From Trema orientale (Eukaryota > Streptophyta > Magnoliopsida > Rosales > Cannabaceae): 64,000 nucleotides of DNA. Below the pieces are notes generated by a model. It had not been told where the DNA came from and did no database searches. It was given only the letters and a program-made list of their open reading frames with translations. Each line of letters starts with the position of its first letter. Within the stretch, counting starts at the first letter, position 1. Both the position numbers and the translations under genes were made by a program. Where the stretch lies: assembly GCA_002914845.1 (NCBI GenBank), contig JXTC01000036.1, forward strand, positions 7,585 to 71,584, given 5' to 3'. Below are positions 37,401-49,105 of the stretch, in pieces.

Positions 37401-38230
37401 TAGACGTTCTTGAGCTCCGTACAGTCTCCGAGCTCCGGCGGGATTGGGCCGGAGAGAAGTGCAGTGTAGATGGCTAAGGTTTCGAGCTTCTTCAGCATCC
37501 CCAAACTCGGAGGAAGAAAGCCCGAGATACCGGTCTCGGCGAAGCCCAACATGACCAAATTGGCGCAGTTACCAATCTCCTGAGGCAGAGGACCATGGAG
37601 GTTCTTGTTCCCGCCGGCTCTAATGGCTTCCAACTGGCTCAACTTCCCTATAGTGCTGGGAATGCCTCCACTGAGTTGGTTGTCGAACAGTGTCAGCCAC
37701 TTCAGGCTCGTGAGGTTCCCAATTTGGTCGGGTATGGAGCCTTCCAACGAGTTCGAGTTCAAGCAGAGCCTTTCGAGCTTCCCTAAGCCAAAAACCCCGA
37801 GTGGGATTTCACCCGATAAGCCATTCTCGCTCAAGTCCAGGACTTTCAGCTCGGAGAGAGACCCAATCTGGTCTGGGATCGAGCCAGTGAGATTGGTCCC
37901 CGATAGAACGAGTGTGTTCAGGGTCAACAGGGCCGAGAAGTTGGAAGGGACTTGACCCAATATGTCAACGTACTTGAGGCTCAGTTCCACGACGTCGTTT
38001 TGCGAGTTGCATGAGACTCCGAACCACCCGCATGGAGTCTCGTCGCCGGGGTACCAGTTGGTCAACGGTTCCGGGGACCCTTTTAGGCTCTGTTTCCAGG
38101 AGAGTAGAGCTTGGCCCTGTTGGTTGAGGGAGGAGGCCATGGAAGAGAAGTGGATTAGGAGGAGAGAGAAAGTGAGGAGTGGGCTGAGAGGAGGAGTAGT
38201 AGGCCATGGATAGTTTTGAGGCATTAACAT
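34417..38230 (-). CDS. RGI3: LRR receptor-like Ser/Thr kinase, RGI (root growth factor receptor) type, 1130 aa
   Basis: Two exons on the minus strand: 35356-38230 and 34417-34934, one GT-AG intron in phase 1 splitting the APE glutamate codon. Order: signal peptide (about 1-35), LRRNT with a CGWFGVSC cap (about 36-75), more than 20 plant-type LRRs (about 80-680), transmembrane helix (about 713-738), kinase (about 785-1075). Kinase landmarks are G792-x-G794-xx-G797, K813, E829, H908-R909-D910 (an RD kinase), N915, D928-F-G and A957-P-E959. RAGG at 204-207 is the RxGG motif that RGI/RGFR receptors use to bind tyrosine-sulfated RGF/GLV peptides, and the tail QGSSRCSLAYS is typical of the clade. 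Closest by eye are Arabidopsis RGI3/RGI4 (At4g26540/At5g56040). A threonine run in the tail comes from a trinucleotide repeat near 34545-34565. Exon 1 is clearly GC-rich compared with its surroundings. Two upstream Met codons (M1, M3) are possible starts. Confidence 0.94.
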
Positions 38231-40239
38231 TAGAACAAAACACTTCTACGCTGCAAACTCCACCGAGAGGAGGAACAGAAAAAGAGGGCTTAATCCTAGG
38301 GAGGAACCAAATCATGTCTGGTCTGGTGGGCTATATCATGTTTTTTTATTTTAAATAAAAATAATTAGCTGTATATTATATGAGAAATTACATAAATAAA
38401 AGAAAAAATATGAAAGGCCCAGAATCTCCGGATCCAAGTTCTGTTTGTGTGCAGAGACGAAATGGAATTTTACGATTTTATTTTATTTTTTTTTAAACGA
38501 AGGTGATGAGGTGGGGGGAAGTGGGGGTTACTGTTTTTTAATTCAAAAAGGGGAAAGAGATAGGTGTGTGTGTTGGGGGTGACTTGTCTGAAAATTTCTT
38601 AGTGTGAACTTATTTTCTCTTTTATGTTTTGTGTTTTTTGTTTTCCTTTTTTTTTTTGAAAAAAAAAAATAGATATAGATTTATGTAAGGGTATTATCGA
38701 GACAACAATCTTTCATTTTCTCTTGGATTTTTCCAAGAGATTCACGAAAAGAGTTGGGATTTATCAGTTTCATCACATTTGGCCAACTGCATTTTGAGGG
38801 TTCTGACTCATCCTCTGTTTTAGGTGGTGAAGTTAGAAGTTGTAATAATAAATTAAAAAAGAAAAACAGTTTGTGGGCTATAACTAGGTTCTATATATGC
38901 GTCTTCATTAGGCCTAGTTTTAAGTTTTAACTTCACCAGTAAAATGATGTGAAATGGAGTAAATATTTGGCTTTTTCCATTAGCAAGTGTGGAGTACTCA
39001 AACTGGAAAATCAATTTGAATTTTGTACACGGTGTAATTGGATCTTAGTAGTGTCATTCATAGGATACTTCATGTGGTCTTTTAGAGTTAAAAATATGTT
39101 AACTGTAGTTTATGTCCAAAATCACCCTTTAAAGTTTTCTAAAAGCTGCATAAAGATGGAACTACTAGGGGGAAAAAACAGACAAAGCTGCAAGAGGATG
39201 CTGCCATAATTTATCAAGTCCATGTCTAATTCTTAATTAAGTTAAAACATTAATATCAGATGCAGACCTTTATCCTACCGTTAAAACTGAATTTTTCATT
39301 TTTAATTTTTGATTTTTAATTTTTTTTTTGAAAGAATTCTTTAGATTTAGATCTCTATATTTATCCTAAAAAAAATTATGGACATAGACGTGTAAACAGA
39401 TGGCTAAATGAGATCTGTGGTACGATCTTTCTGTCCTCTAAAATCTTATTTTTGAAAACAGTATATACTATACTCAAATCCAAATTTAGTAGCCAACTAT
39501 GACCCAATTCATAAGGTTCTGAAATTTCATTAATTCAACATCATATTATATTGAAACTTAGATCCAACCATTTTGACTTGATGCACTTCAACCACAAATC
39601 TGGCACCCTTTTTATTTTCTCTCTTAAATCTCATTTTTTAAGGTTTTGTAAGGGATCATAAAAATTTAAAGTTGATCACGTGATGTCGTGTGATCATAAT
39701 AGACCATATATAGTTTAATAAATATTAATCATTTGGATTTTTAGGATTGCTTAGAAATATATATATAATATATATGCATATTATAAGATGTACGGGTGAT
39801 ACATAATGGCTGCCTCGTGACCATGATGTGGGGTTGATATTATTTTACTCAAATTATCTTACAAGTATGTCTAATTAGGAATCTAGGCATGAGATGGCAA
39901 AAGGCAAGCACATGAGAGGGAGAGAGAAGAGGTTTCGAGGTGTTTAATGGGCCAAAACCAGCCAAAGTGTAGGACAGCTTTTGGTGTATCGGTCTTTTAT
40001 CAATGTCGTTGGCAATGAAGAAAAGACAAGCACACCCCATCAAAAGTGGACAACTCCCCTACTATTTCCCTTTGCCTGAAATAAAGAAAGCGATTTAGAG
40101 AAAAGGAAAAAGAAAAAAAAAATCCTTCCAATACTCTTTCTCGTTAATATCAGACATGGTATTCATCACAATATGTGATAAAATTATCAGCTCTTGGATA
40201 ACGTATTAAGAAAAATGGAAAAATACACTTACACGATCA
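38231..40239. other. Upstream region of the receptor kinase gene and gene-free DNA
   Basis: It contains the presumed leader and promoter of the minus-strand receptor gene next to 38230. No other gene is recognised; the short frames are AT-rich and unrelated to known families. Confidence 0.5.
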
Positions 40240-40775
40240 GGGATGGTAATTCGTATCAGCAGGTCGAGTTCGTGTCTAGTTGAAGTCCAATATATACACA
40301 AATTATGTCAATATGTACCGACCCGCGACCCGTCGTGTCAGAAAATATCAACACTAACCTGATCCGCGCTTAAAACGGGTTGACCCGAACCCGACCCGCA
40401 TAACCCACTTTGGTGAATAACGCCTAACTCACAACCCGATTTTGATCCGTCAACCCGTTTTTGACCTGCCAACCCGCTATGATCCATATAAATTATAGAT
40501 AATTTATAAATATAATTAATAACTTATAATCCTAAACATTTACATTGTACAAATTAAATATCTCTATAATAATAGTCATAAACAAATTAAATAAAAATAT
40601 TTTTATAATTTAATTATGTATATATATTTTTTGGCGGGTCAAGCAGGTTGACCCGAACCCGACCCGTGTTTTTATTCGTGTCAGGCGGGTCGATCCAATT
40701 TCGACCCGCACCTTTTTTCTTCGACCTTAACCCGCAAAAAATAGTGTCATATCGTAAGCCAAACTGCCACCCCCT
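40240..40775. mobile_element. hAT-like non-autonomous element (older copy)
   Basis: The left end 'agggatggtaattcgt' and right end 'aaactgccacccccta' match the TAGGGGTGGCAATT-type ends of the elements at 49108 and 56069. The interior next to both ends is packed with gacccg/cgggtt modules. The flanks do not form a clean 8-bp duplication (at best 5 of 8), consistent with age. Confidence 0.65.
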
Positions 40776-41374
40776 AATCAGGATTATCTATTGGTATAGA
40801 TACTCACACAAGAATCCACACATATGGATAACTAAAATATAATCTATATACATGTACTGCTCTAACTAGTCTTATAAAATCTAATCGAATTGATTTTTGT
40901 CATTGAAAATTTTGTTTTAGTGTCACTACATGTTTTTTTGATCTTATCTTGTCATAAAAAAAAAAGTGGCGATGCATCAATACTAGTGCTGTACAGATTT
41001 TCATCTTTTGTCTTCTCTAGTTGCTTCTACTTCAACTCTATGTTAAGCCACAGCTCGTTTTAATACCAAACCAAAAAAGAAAAAAAAAATTCAAAAAAGG
41101 ATTTACCAAATATTGAAACTGAACTTCTTGTTTATAAGGGGCTAGGGGGAAGCTATTGTGGTACCAAGTCATTTCACATATAAAGTTATAGCGAATGTTT
41201 GCTTCTCAAGATACTATTTTAAATTATCCTATAATTTGAACTTGAAATTTTATGAGATATAAATTATACTGAGTAGACGCTTTGCCAAGATATTCTCCCG
41301 TGAATATGAATACATAGTAAGCCAATTTGTTATGTTATAATTAGATTGTATATCCAATCATGCAATACGCTTAT
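40776..41374. other. Gene-free AT-rich DNA
   Basis: Nothing recognised. Confidence 0.45.
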
Positions 41375-42281
41375 GGCATGTTTACTTTGCCGTAATCGTA
41401 ATCGGAATAAATGAAAGGGAAAATGAATGAGATAAAAATAGAGGAGAATCGGAATCATCATTTATATTACATTGTTTACCTTAAATTTATGGGAAAGGGA
41501 ATCAAAACCATTAAAATACCATTCATATGTTTACTTAACACAAGAAACGTAATGGGAATGCTATAATTGACTGAATTATAGATATTTTGGGGATAAAATT
41601 ATATTTTAATATTTTAATTATAAATATATAGATAAAAGTCTTTACAGATAATGGTATTCCTTAGGATGTTATGGCATGTTTACTAAAGAATAATAGGAAT
41701 GGTATGTGGGGTAATTATTCCCATACAAAAGTTTACTAAAATATGGGAAAGGGAGAAATATGTGGGGCCCACACAAATTTAGGAGAAAAGAATTGGAATA
41801 TTTCCCCCACCAACATCCTAAGGAGTCTGATTACCCGTAAACACTCTTTTCCTATTTTTTAATTAGTAAAATTATAAAATACAATTTTACCCCAAAAAAT
41901 TTTATCTACTTTAAATCGTATATGTATTTAAAAGGACAATTTAGTAAATATAACACATTCCCATTACTTTTCCTGGGTTAAGTAAACAAATGAATAGTAT
42001 TCTAATGAATACGATTCCCATTCCTATTAATTTTAAGTAAATAACCTACTACAAATAATGATTCCCATACCCTTCTATTCTATTCCCATTCATTTTCCTT
42101 TTTATTTATTCCGATTACGATTACAACGAAGTAAACGTGCCTAGGAGAGAAGCATTCCCATTCTTTTCCCCCAATTTTATGTGGACCCCACACAGTTCTC
42201 TCATTTCCTTATTTTGGTAAACAACTAAATGAGAATCATTACCACATATATGATTCCCATTACCATTTAGTAAACATGCCA
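41375..42281. mobile_element. Two interleaved foldback elements with TGGCATGTTTAC ends
   Basis: Two inverted-repeat pairs overlap. Pair A joins 41375 ('tggcatgtttactttgccg...gattac' mirror) with an end at about 42142 ('...gtaatcggaataaat' arms of about 200 bp). Pair B joins 41672 ('tggcatgtttactaaag') with an end at 42281 ('atttagtaaacatgcca'). The order is A-left, B-left, A-right, B-right. The outermost ends are flanked by tta (41372-41374 and 42282-42284) and B-left is also preceded by tta. TTA duplications with GGC-type ends fit PIF/Harbinger (Tourist-like) MITEs. Confidence 0.7.
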
Positions 42282-43419
42282 TTAAGGTTCAAGAGTTCGA
42301 TTAAATAGATTAATCCTAAAGTATACATGCATTCTTAATAATAATCCTAAAAACACTTTATTTGTTTTAGCTGAATATCATATTGAGCCCTTTATCATCA
42401 TAAAATTCAAAAGTATTCCCTATATTTTCTAAATCAGGAAAAAGGTAACAATTTTTCTCTTTTTGATCAAATTTTTAACTAAATTCTTTTTCTATATGAT
42501 ATTAATTAGCTTTAAATATTGATATTTAAACAACCCCTTGATTGATTTTTTTTTTTAATAACCTTAAAAGTATTACAAAAAATATAGCAACATTTTTCTA
42601 TAATTTGAGGGGAAAAAGTGTGATTTTCTTTTTATCTTTTAAATTAAAAATTAATTAGATAATAGAGAATGTTTGATAATAAATTTTTGAAATATATGCA
42701 AGTGTATTAAAGATATTTCATATTTCAAATTTGATCAAAAAGCCAAAAGGTGCCATGATATACTTTTTCATATTTTGAAAATTTAAGGGAATATTTTTAG
42801 GTTTTATAAAAACTGATAATTAAATTTATATTTAGCTGGGGTGTGTTTGGGATTCCCATTCTTAATTTTGATTAAGATAGATATATTCATTTGGAGGACC
42901 ACTCTTCTTTGAGACTCTTCACATTAATTAAATAGTAATCAAAATTAGATATATAGGAGAAGAGCTTAAAGTAATATCAACTTGTTAAATTTTTGAAACA
43001 CCTATCTTAAAGCCAATAGGTGTTGTGAGCTATGAGATGTCCATTTTTTTTTTTCACTGTTTTATATAGCTTTCCCCAATTTGTTGTCATTTGTAATATA
43101 GCGACTACTTTTAATTGGGGCCATATTATTAGGACTTAGGGTCACTACATATGTCATCCTTTAGATCCATTATTTTCATTTTCCACCACATCATTCAGAT
43201 AGGATATTTCATTCTCATGGGTCATGATACGTGTAGTACTAGTACGAAAAGAAATCATGGATTTGTCCAACTATACTCCTGAAATATATATATATATATA
43301 TAGGTATATATACGGGTTTGGTTTAAATACTTACAACAATATTTCCCCATAGATGATTATAATAGTTTAAGCCGTTAGATCTATATGCTATGGTTGTGAT
43401 TAGTTTGGTGGTTGGCCAA

Positions 43420-43490
43420 AAAAATTTAATACTATTTATTAGCATCAAAAAAATTTAATATTATTTATTAGCATCAAAAAAATTTAATGC
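43420..43490. repeat. Short tandem repeat, 31-bp unit
   Basis: About two and a half copies of a unit containing 'aaaaaaatttaatactat' and 'ttattagcatc'. Confidence 0.85.
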
Positions 43491-45664
43491 TGTCAATATT
43501 TTTTTTTTTAGTATCCATTCATAATTACAAAAAAATTAAAACCATTGAGAAGTCCTTCATATATATATATATGTATAATGTTTTCCCAGTAATTTCTAAT
43601 TACCAAAGTACATAATTGAACCACAAAAATGCATAATATACTGACTACTGAGCCACTCTTATATGTCTATATCTTTATTCACGCTGTCTAATTATTTACA
43701 ATCGGTTTGGCAAGAAGTTCAACAGTTACCAAGGAAAAAAAAATGAATGAGTATTTCATTTTCCAAATATAAAGATCAATCGACCCAATTTTTCAACAAA
43801 TAATTAAAGTAGCCTACATTTTTGTCATGGCCATTAATGTGAAAAATATAAAACGCATTTCTATTATTCATTTCTTATTTCTTTTTGTTGTGATGAAGAG
43901 GGAAATATTTTTCTCTTTTAGCAATGAAATTGAAGAATGAGATAAATCAGGATTGACAGTCTTTGTCAAAATGATCAATTAAGTTCTAATTTTGATGTAG
44001 GCTAGTGCAATGGAGTACAATTATAGTTGTCCTATGTACAGGAATATGGGTCCTGATCTCTTTAAAGCAAAGATTTTGGAATATTCCAAAACTAGTTTCC
44101 TAGTAATAATCATGCATCAAATTTTGGATCTATTTATCAAACAATATACCCTTTTTGCCTTTAACTATGATCATAAGCATTTTTTTTACTGTAATATTTA
44201 GCGTCATCCGATACTAATATATGATTGATCAAATATAATTTATACTATTTTTCTTGCATGTTAGTTAAATAATATAAATAGATGCAGATCATGATATATA
44301 TAGGGCTATATATATAAATATATATTACTAATATCAAAAAATGAAGCAAAATGAGAATAGTTTATAATTTGTTTCTTATCCTGCCTAGCTAGTTTTGATT
44401 ATATACACTGTTTAGTGCTTAGACGTTGGTGATTCCTTGCTTTTTGTTGTTTTGAACATTGATTTCCATTCTCCGATGGATGAACTAATTAAATATATAT
44501 ATCTGCAAGTTTTTTTTTATTATTTAAGTAAATCATTAGGGGAACAAAATATAAAACAAACGAGGGCTACAATGGTTCATGGATTCGATATGTTGCAATG
44601 TTTGTCAACATGTCGATGGTTCTTTTTATTTTTGTTCTTCTTGTTGTAATGAGTTTGGTGGTTAGGGATATTCCTAAAATGCAAAATGGAATTAAATGAA
44701 TGTTATTTTAATTTGGTCTTATGCATTTCCACGAAATACATGATCACGATCAAAGCAAGTAGCTAGTACTTTTGATCATATACTTTAATTATTGCTGGAG
44801 TTTATTATATGCCCGAAATAAAACGGTCACCAATTATATATCATGGATAAGGTTTTTAATTAAGTATTACTAAATTATATAATTTTATTTGTTGCTAGGT
44901 GGCCTAAGATCGATATTCCATTATTCTAATTAAATTAAGGCAGATTTCTATTAGAATTCGTTTCAATTATATGTACTATTAGCCTATGCCCCATATCTTA
45001 GTATCTTACCAGTCAAACTCCTTTGCATTATCATGTTCTTTTTCTCCAAGGAATAATGTTCTTTAAAAAGTGGTTCCTTTTGGTCTTAAAGAGAATGCAC
45101 TGTTTTAAATCTTGTTTACTTTAGTTTATATTGAGAAGTTAATTTAATTAAATTGTGCTTATCCATGCGGCAAGTGATGAATTCTATCCAAATTGTATAT
45201 AATTTCACATCTTTTCTATTGTCATTTTTATCGTACAAAATGTAAGTTATACCACTAACTCAACCAAGTAAATTAAGCCAATAAATCAAGATATAGAAGA
45301 TGTTGATCTTTTTATTTAAAGGCCAGTACATTTACAAAATCCAAAATAGTGAATCAAAAAGATTAGTGTACAGACAAATATATAATTCTAAGTGTTCAAA
45401 GAGGTAATAATTTCAGTACTAAGAGGTTAATTTGATAATAAGGATCAGACTGAAAATCACCTGGGTACTATATGCTTGAACACTGGGGAAAGTTAGTGAT
45501 TAAAAGATTAAATCAATTGGATGGGCAATGTGGTAAACTTCATGCACCATATAATTCTACGTCATTTTTGGTATGAAATTTCAAAGAAAAATATTTTTAA
45601 AAAAAAAAACGAAAAGACCAAATCGATTATCCCTAATATTACATTTTTTTTAAAAGGCAAGGCA

Positions 45665-45925
45665 AATCATTGGATGGATTTGCTGCTTTTGTACAATAAT
45701 TGAGTGATGAATATACCATCATTTTATGACGATCCCAAAGGTCCTCTTATTAATTCCATGATTTGTCAACCATCTGATTATTTTGACTATGAAACTCTTT
45801 CCGAAGCATGGTTGGCCCCATTTGGCTCCCCAGCACGGTTTGCAAACCACACAACTGGATGGTACATGTATCATAGCAAAGCTTTATCTAAAGAGATCAA
45901 ACAATTTTTTTTTTTGTTAATTTAA
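45665..45925 (+). pseudogene. Possible unidentified coding fragment
   Basis: The frame from 45704 encodes 73 residues whose composition is unusually protein-like for this region: it contains FYDDPKGPLINSMICQ, then YFDYETLSEAWLAPFGSPAR, then NHTTGWYMYHSK, rich in W, P and G. The sequence just upstream (NHWMDLLLLYNN) lies in a different phase. I do not recognise the family. It ends in a poly-T tract with a stop. It may be a fragment of a decayed gene or a transposon protein. Confidence 0.3.
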
Positions 45926-47676
45926 TGCAATTATTAAGCCACTTTAACTATAGTATCATGGTTAGATTCATATTTTAATTAGCTCAAGCCGTCTTAATAA
46001 TATTCTGTTCTTTTAGGGTCACCCATGCATATATCTCTTCAATGTTATTTTGTGTGTGCTCTTGTCGTAATACTTACATATAGATATATATATTTTTTGG
46101 ACTTCGTTCTTTTGCTTCCACTCGATCATATCAAACTAATAAATATATAAATTTTGTAGTATGTAACCATTTTTCTTATTTGAATGTTCTTCCCTTCTTT
46201 CAAGGTTAATTGCCAACTTAGCTTTTCTGCTTTCGGCTCTATAAAGAGGGTCATAACAAATTTTATAATTAATTAAGTTTTTTTAAAAAAGCAGCTCATA
46301 ATATTGTATTTGATAAATGTATGTTTGTATATGTACTTGCTTTAAATTTCCTTCTTTAAGACTGAATCGTCTTTCTAGCTAGCAAGTAAAGTTTGTGCAT
46401 GGACCAGGGGCAACCACCCATAAACATATTAAATAGTGCTAATTATAATCTTCTTTTTGTCTTGTTGTTCAAGGTTCAAAATCAAATATCGATCATCCAA
46501 TGAGAGAATATTTGCCTCCGAAGGGAAATCCCAACCAAATTATTCATGATCATGATCCCATATTCTCACTCTCACATATGTAGATTTATGGCTTAATACA
46601 TGTGTGTGTGTATATATATATATATATGTATGTATTTTATTAGTAAAACCTCATTTGTCGAATAATTATAAATTAAGAAAGAAAAAATCATGGGTTTTGT
46701 TGAACCAATTCAAATAAATTAATTCCATAATGTATTGAAATACATAATATAACTCTTTTGACATTCTTCTAGTGATAGATATTGAACAAGGTATGATCAA
46801 GTGGTGTTGTTTCTTTATCATATCAACCAATTTGAAGGTGACACTGATCAAGGTGTCTTTTAAGTATAATGCACACCATCTTTAGTGGGGGACTTAATTA
46901 ATTCTATATATATAGCTTTCAAATTTCACGTCCTTAGGCAAGATTTTGAATTGAATACAGCATATATGTTTCATATCAATCTCAAAGAGGATAAGAAATG
47001 AAAAGGAATTAAGAAGAAAAGGTTTTCATATAAATCCTTTCCGTGGGTGTGTGTCTGTGAAGTTTCACTTATTTAGTGTACTAATCAAGTATAAAGGCGT
47101 ATTATTACATGAGTCTTGTAATAAAATTATATATTATTCATTTAGTCCAAAGAATGTTTTTCAGGGAGTTAAGTAGCCAAATAATATTTTTTTCAGAAAC
47201 GTCATTAATAAAATTAACAAGGCTTTCAGTTGCTAAACTTCTTCTTTATAATTAATGTAGGAGGGAATAAATGACAAATGAAACAGATTTTCTTTTTCAA
47301 AAGAAAAATGTGCTAGAAATTAGAGAAAAATATAAATGTTATAAATGATTAGTTAGGTATAATAAGTAAAAGATCCGTTTTTATACGAAATAACCGTTTT
47401 CTTTTTCCTTTTTTTTTCACTTTATTTTAGTACATGGCTGTTTTTTTTTTTTTTTTCCATCTCTTTGCTAAATGACTATTTATCAGTATATGAATTTTTA
47501 TACTAAATATATCAACATATAAATTTCTTTTGCATTATGTTTGATATTTTATATACAAAAACTGATATTCTATATATTGGATTGGTGACATATATATATA
47601 TATGTGAAAAAAAGATCTATAGATAGGTAAAAAGAAAAATACCTAGGATTGGGAACCTATATATATATATATATCT

Positions 47677-47907
47677 GGTTGCCAATCCGGTAAGTATTTT
47701 TTTTTTTTTTTATCTATGTGTAGGTATTTTTTTTAGCCGTTGGATCATCATTATGATGATCCAATGGCTATAATGAGGTGCATGAAAAGATGTGCATTAT
47801 TAATGCTATTTCTCTCTCTTATTTTTTATAATAAAAAAATATGCATGATAAATTTTCATTGGCCAAATTGATACTTATGCATAGATAAAAAAAAAAAAAT
47901 AGTGGCC
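47677..47907 (-). mobile_element. MITE, copy 2 of three
   Basis: Reverse-orientation copy of the 27245-27446 MITE: ends 'ggttgccaatccggtaag' and 'aaaaaaaatagtggcc', shared core 'atgcatgataaattttcat' and 'gaaaagatgtgcattatt'. Confidence 0.8.
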
Positions 47908-47912
47908 TATAT

Positions 47913-49096
47913 ATATATACACTTGACCATTTTGTTGTAGTGTATGGAAAAAGGACATTAAAAAAAGGCCCAAAATTAGGGGTTTTCAATCGAACCAACC
48001 ATCGTTGTAAGGTATTATTCCAACCAAATCAACCTAAAGTCCATTACGAGTTTTTCAATCCAATGCTAACCGTTGATAATTAGTGCATCTTGTTTTTAAA
48101 AGTAAAAATCAAAACCAAATCAAGTACAAACATGCTTATGATATGTCAAAATTTTAAGCAATCATTTAATGACATGTATAATAAATAAATAAAAATGTGA
48201 CTTTAAATAAATAAATAAATATATGTATATATATAGAAGTTGGTTTGGGTTAGTTTGATTTTTTGGAGGGCAAATCCACGAACTAAACCAATTTAATCGG
48301 TTTTTGAAAAATAGGGGTTTAGTTTCGTTAATTTTATTGGTTTGATAGATCGGATGAATACCACTAACCCAAATTCGACTATTTTGCTAAGAAGCGCCGT
48401 CTAATTTTTTCGCTTTTTATACCCCATTTGTACTAGGATTTTTAGCTATGACTGAATTTTATATCATAGTTTGCAAAATGACTGTTTTTCAAATATAATT
48501 AAAAAATGACTGAATTTTAAAATAGTCATTTTTCTTATTTATTATATCAAAATAAATTGATTTAATTTTTCAAAATTGGTTTACTTTTTCAAAAATTGAT
48601 TTTATAAAAAACTGATTTACTTTATAAAAAATAGATCAACTAAAAAAAGGCCATTTATCAAAATAAAATTATAAAACAGTCATTTATTAAATAAGTGTAA
48701 AAAATAGCTATTTTTTAAAAATTGATCTTAGAAAAGGTCATTTCTTATTAATACTTTTTGGAATACTATTCATCTCCAATTATTGGACTTTTTTCCCTTT
48801 TGTGCAAGTTTAAATGGGTCTTCCATAATGAGATAGAGGCTCGAATTCATTGGGATTTATGGACAGCAGTACTAAAACAAAGTATTTGTTTATGCGAAAA
48901 AGTACATGGATATCATTTTTTAAAGCATATTTGCGTAAGTGCCATCCCTTTTTTTCCCGCTTTCCACCCTACTTCTAAATAAACACTTCATAAAAATTTA
49001 AAATTTCAAAATTTCTTTTTACACGTATTTTAAATTTTCATTAAGTACAAAAATACCCATTAGTAAACAATTTTGAATAAAATTTATTTCAACTCC
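47913..49096. other. Gene-free DNA with one dispersed repeat
   Basis: About 48415-48755 is the reverse-complement relative of 130-430 ('taaaatagtcattttt', 'aaattgatttac', 'ggccatttatcaaaataaaa'). Nothing else is recognised. Confidence 0.5.
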
Positions 49097-49105
49097 CTCC
49101 TTAGA

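Larger units (their letters stand above)
42285..47676. other. Long gene-free AT-rich region
   Basis: No gene could be supported over about 5.4 kb. It contains AT microsatellites (about 43287-43303, 46606-46626), a 31-bp tandem repeat (listed separately) and one short frame of unknown origin (listed separately). Confidence 0.5.

Noticed and set aside
35717..37955. Several long open frames antisense to and out of frame with the receptor kinase
   Set aside because: They arise from GC-rich, stop-poor LRR coding sequence; the in-frame product on the minus strand explains the region fully.
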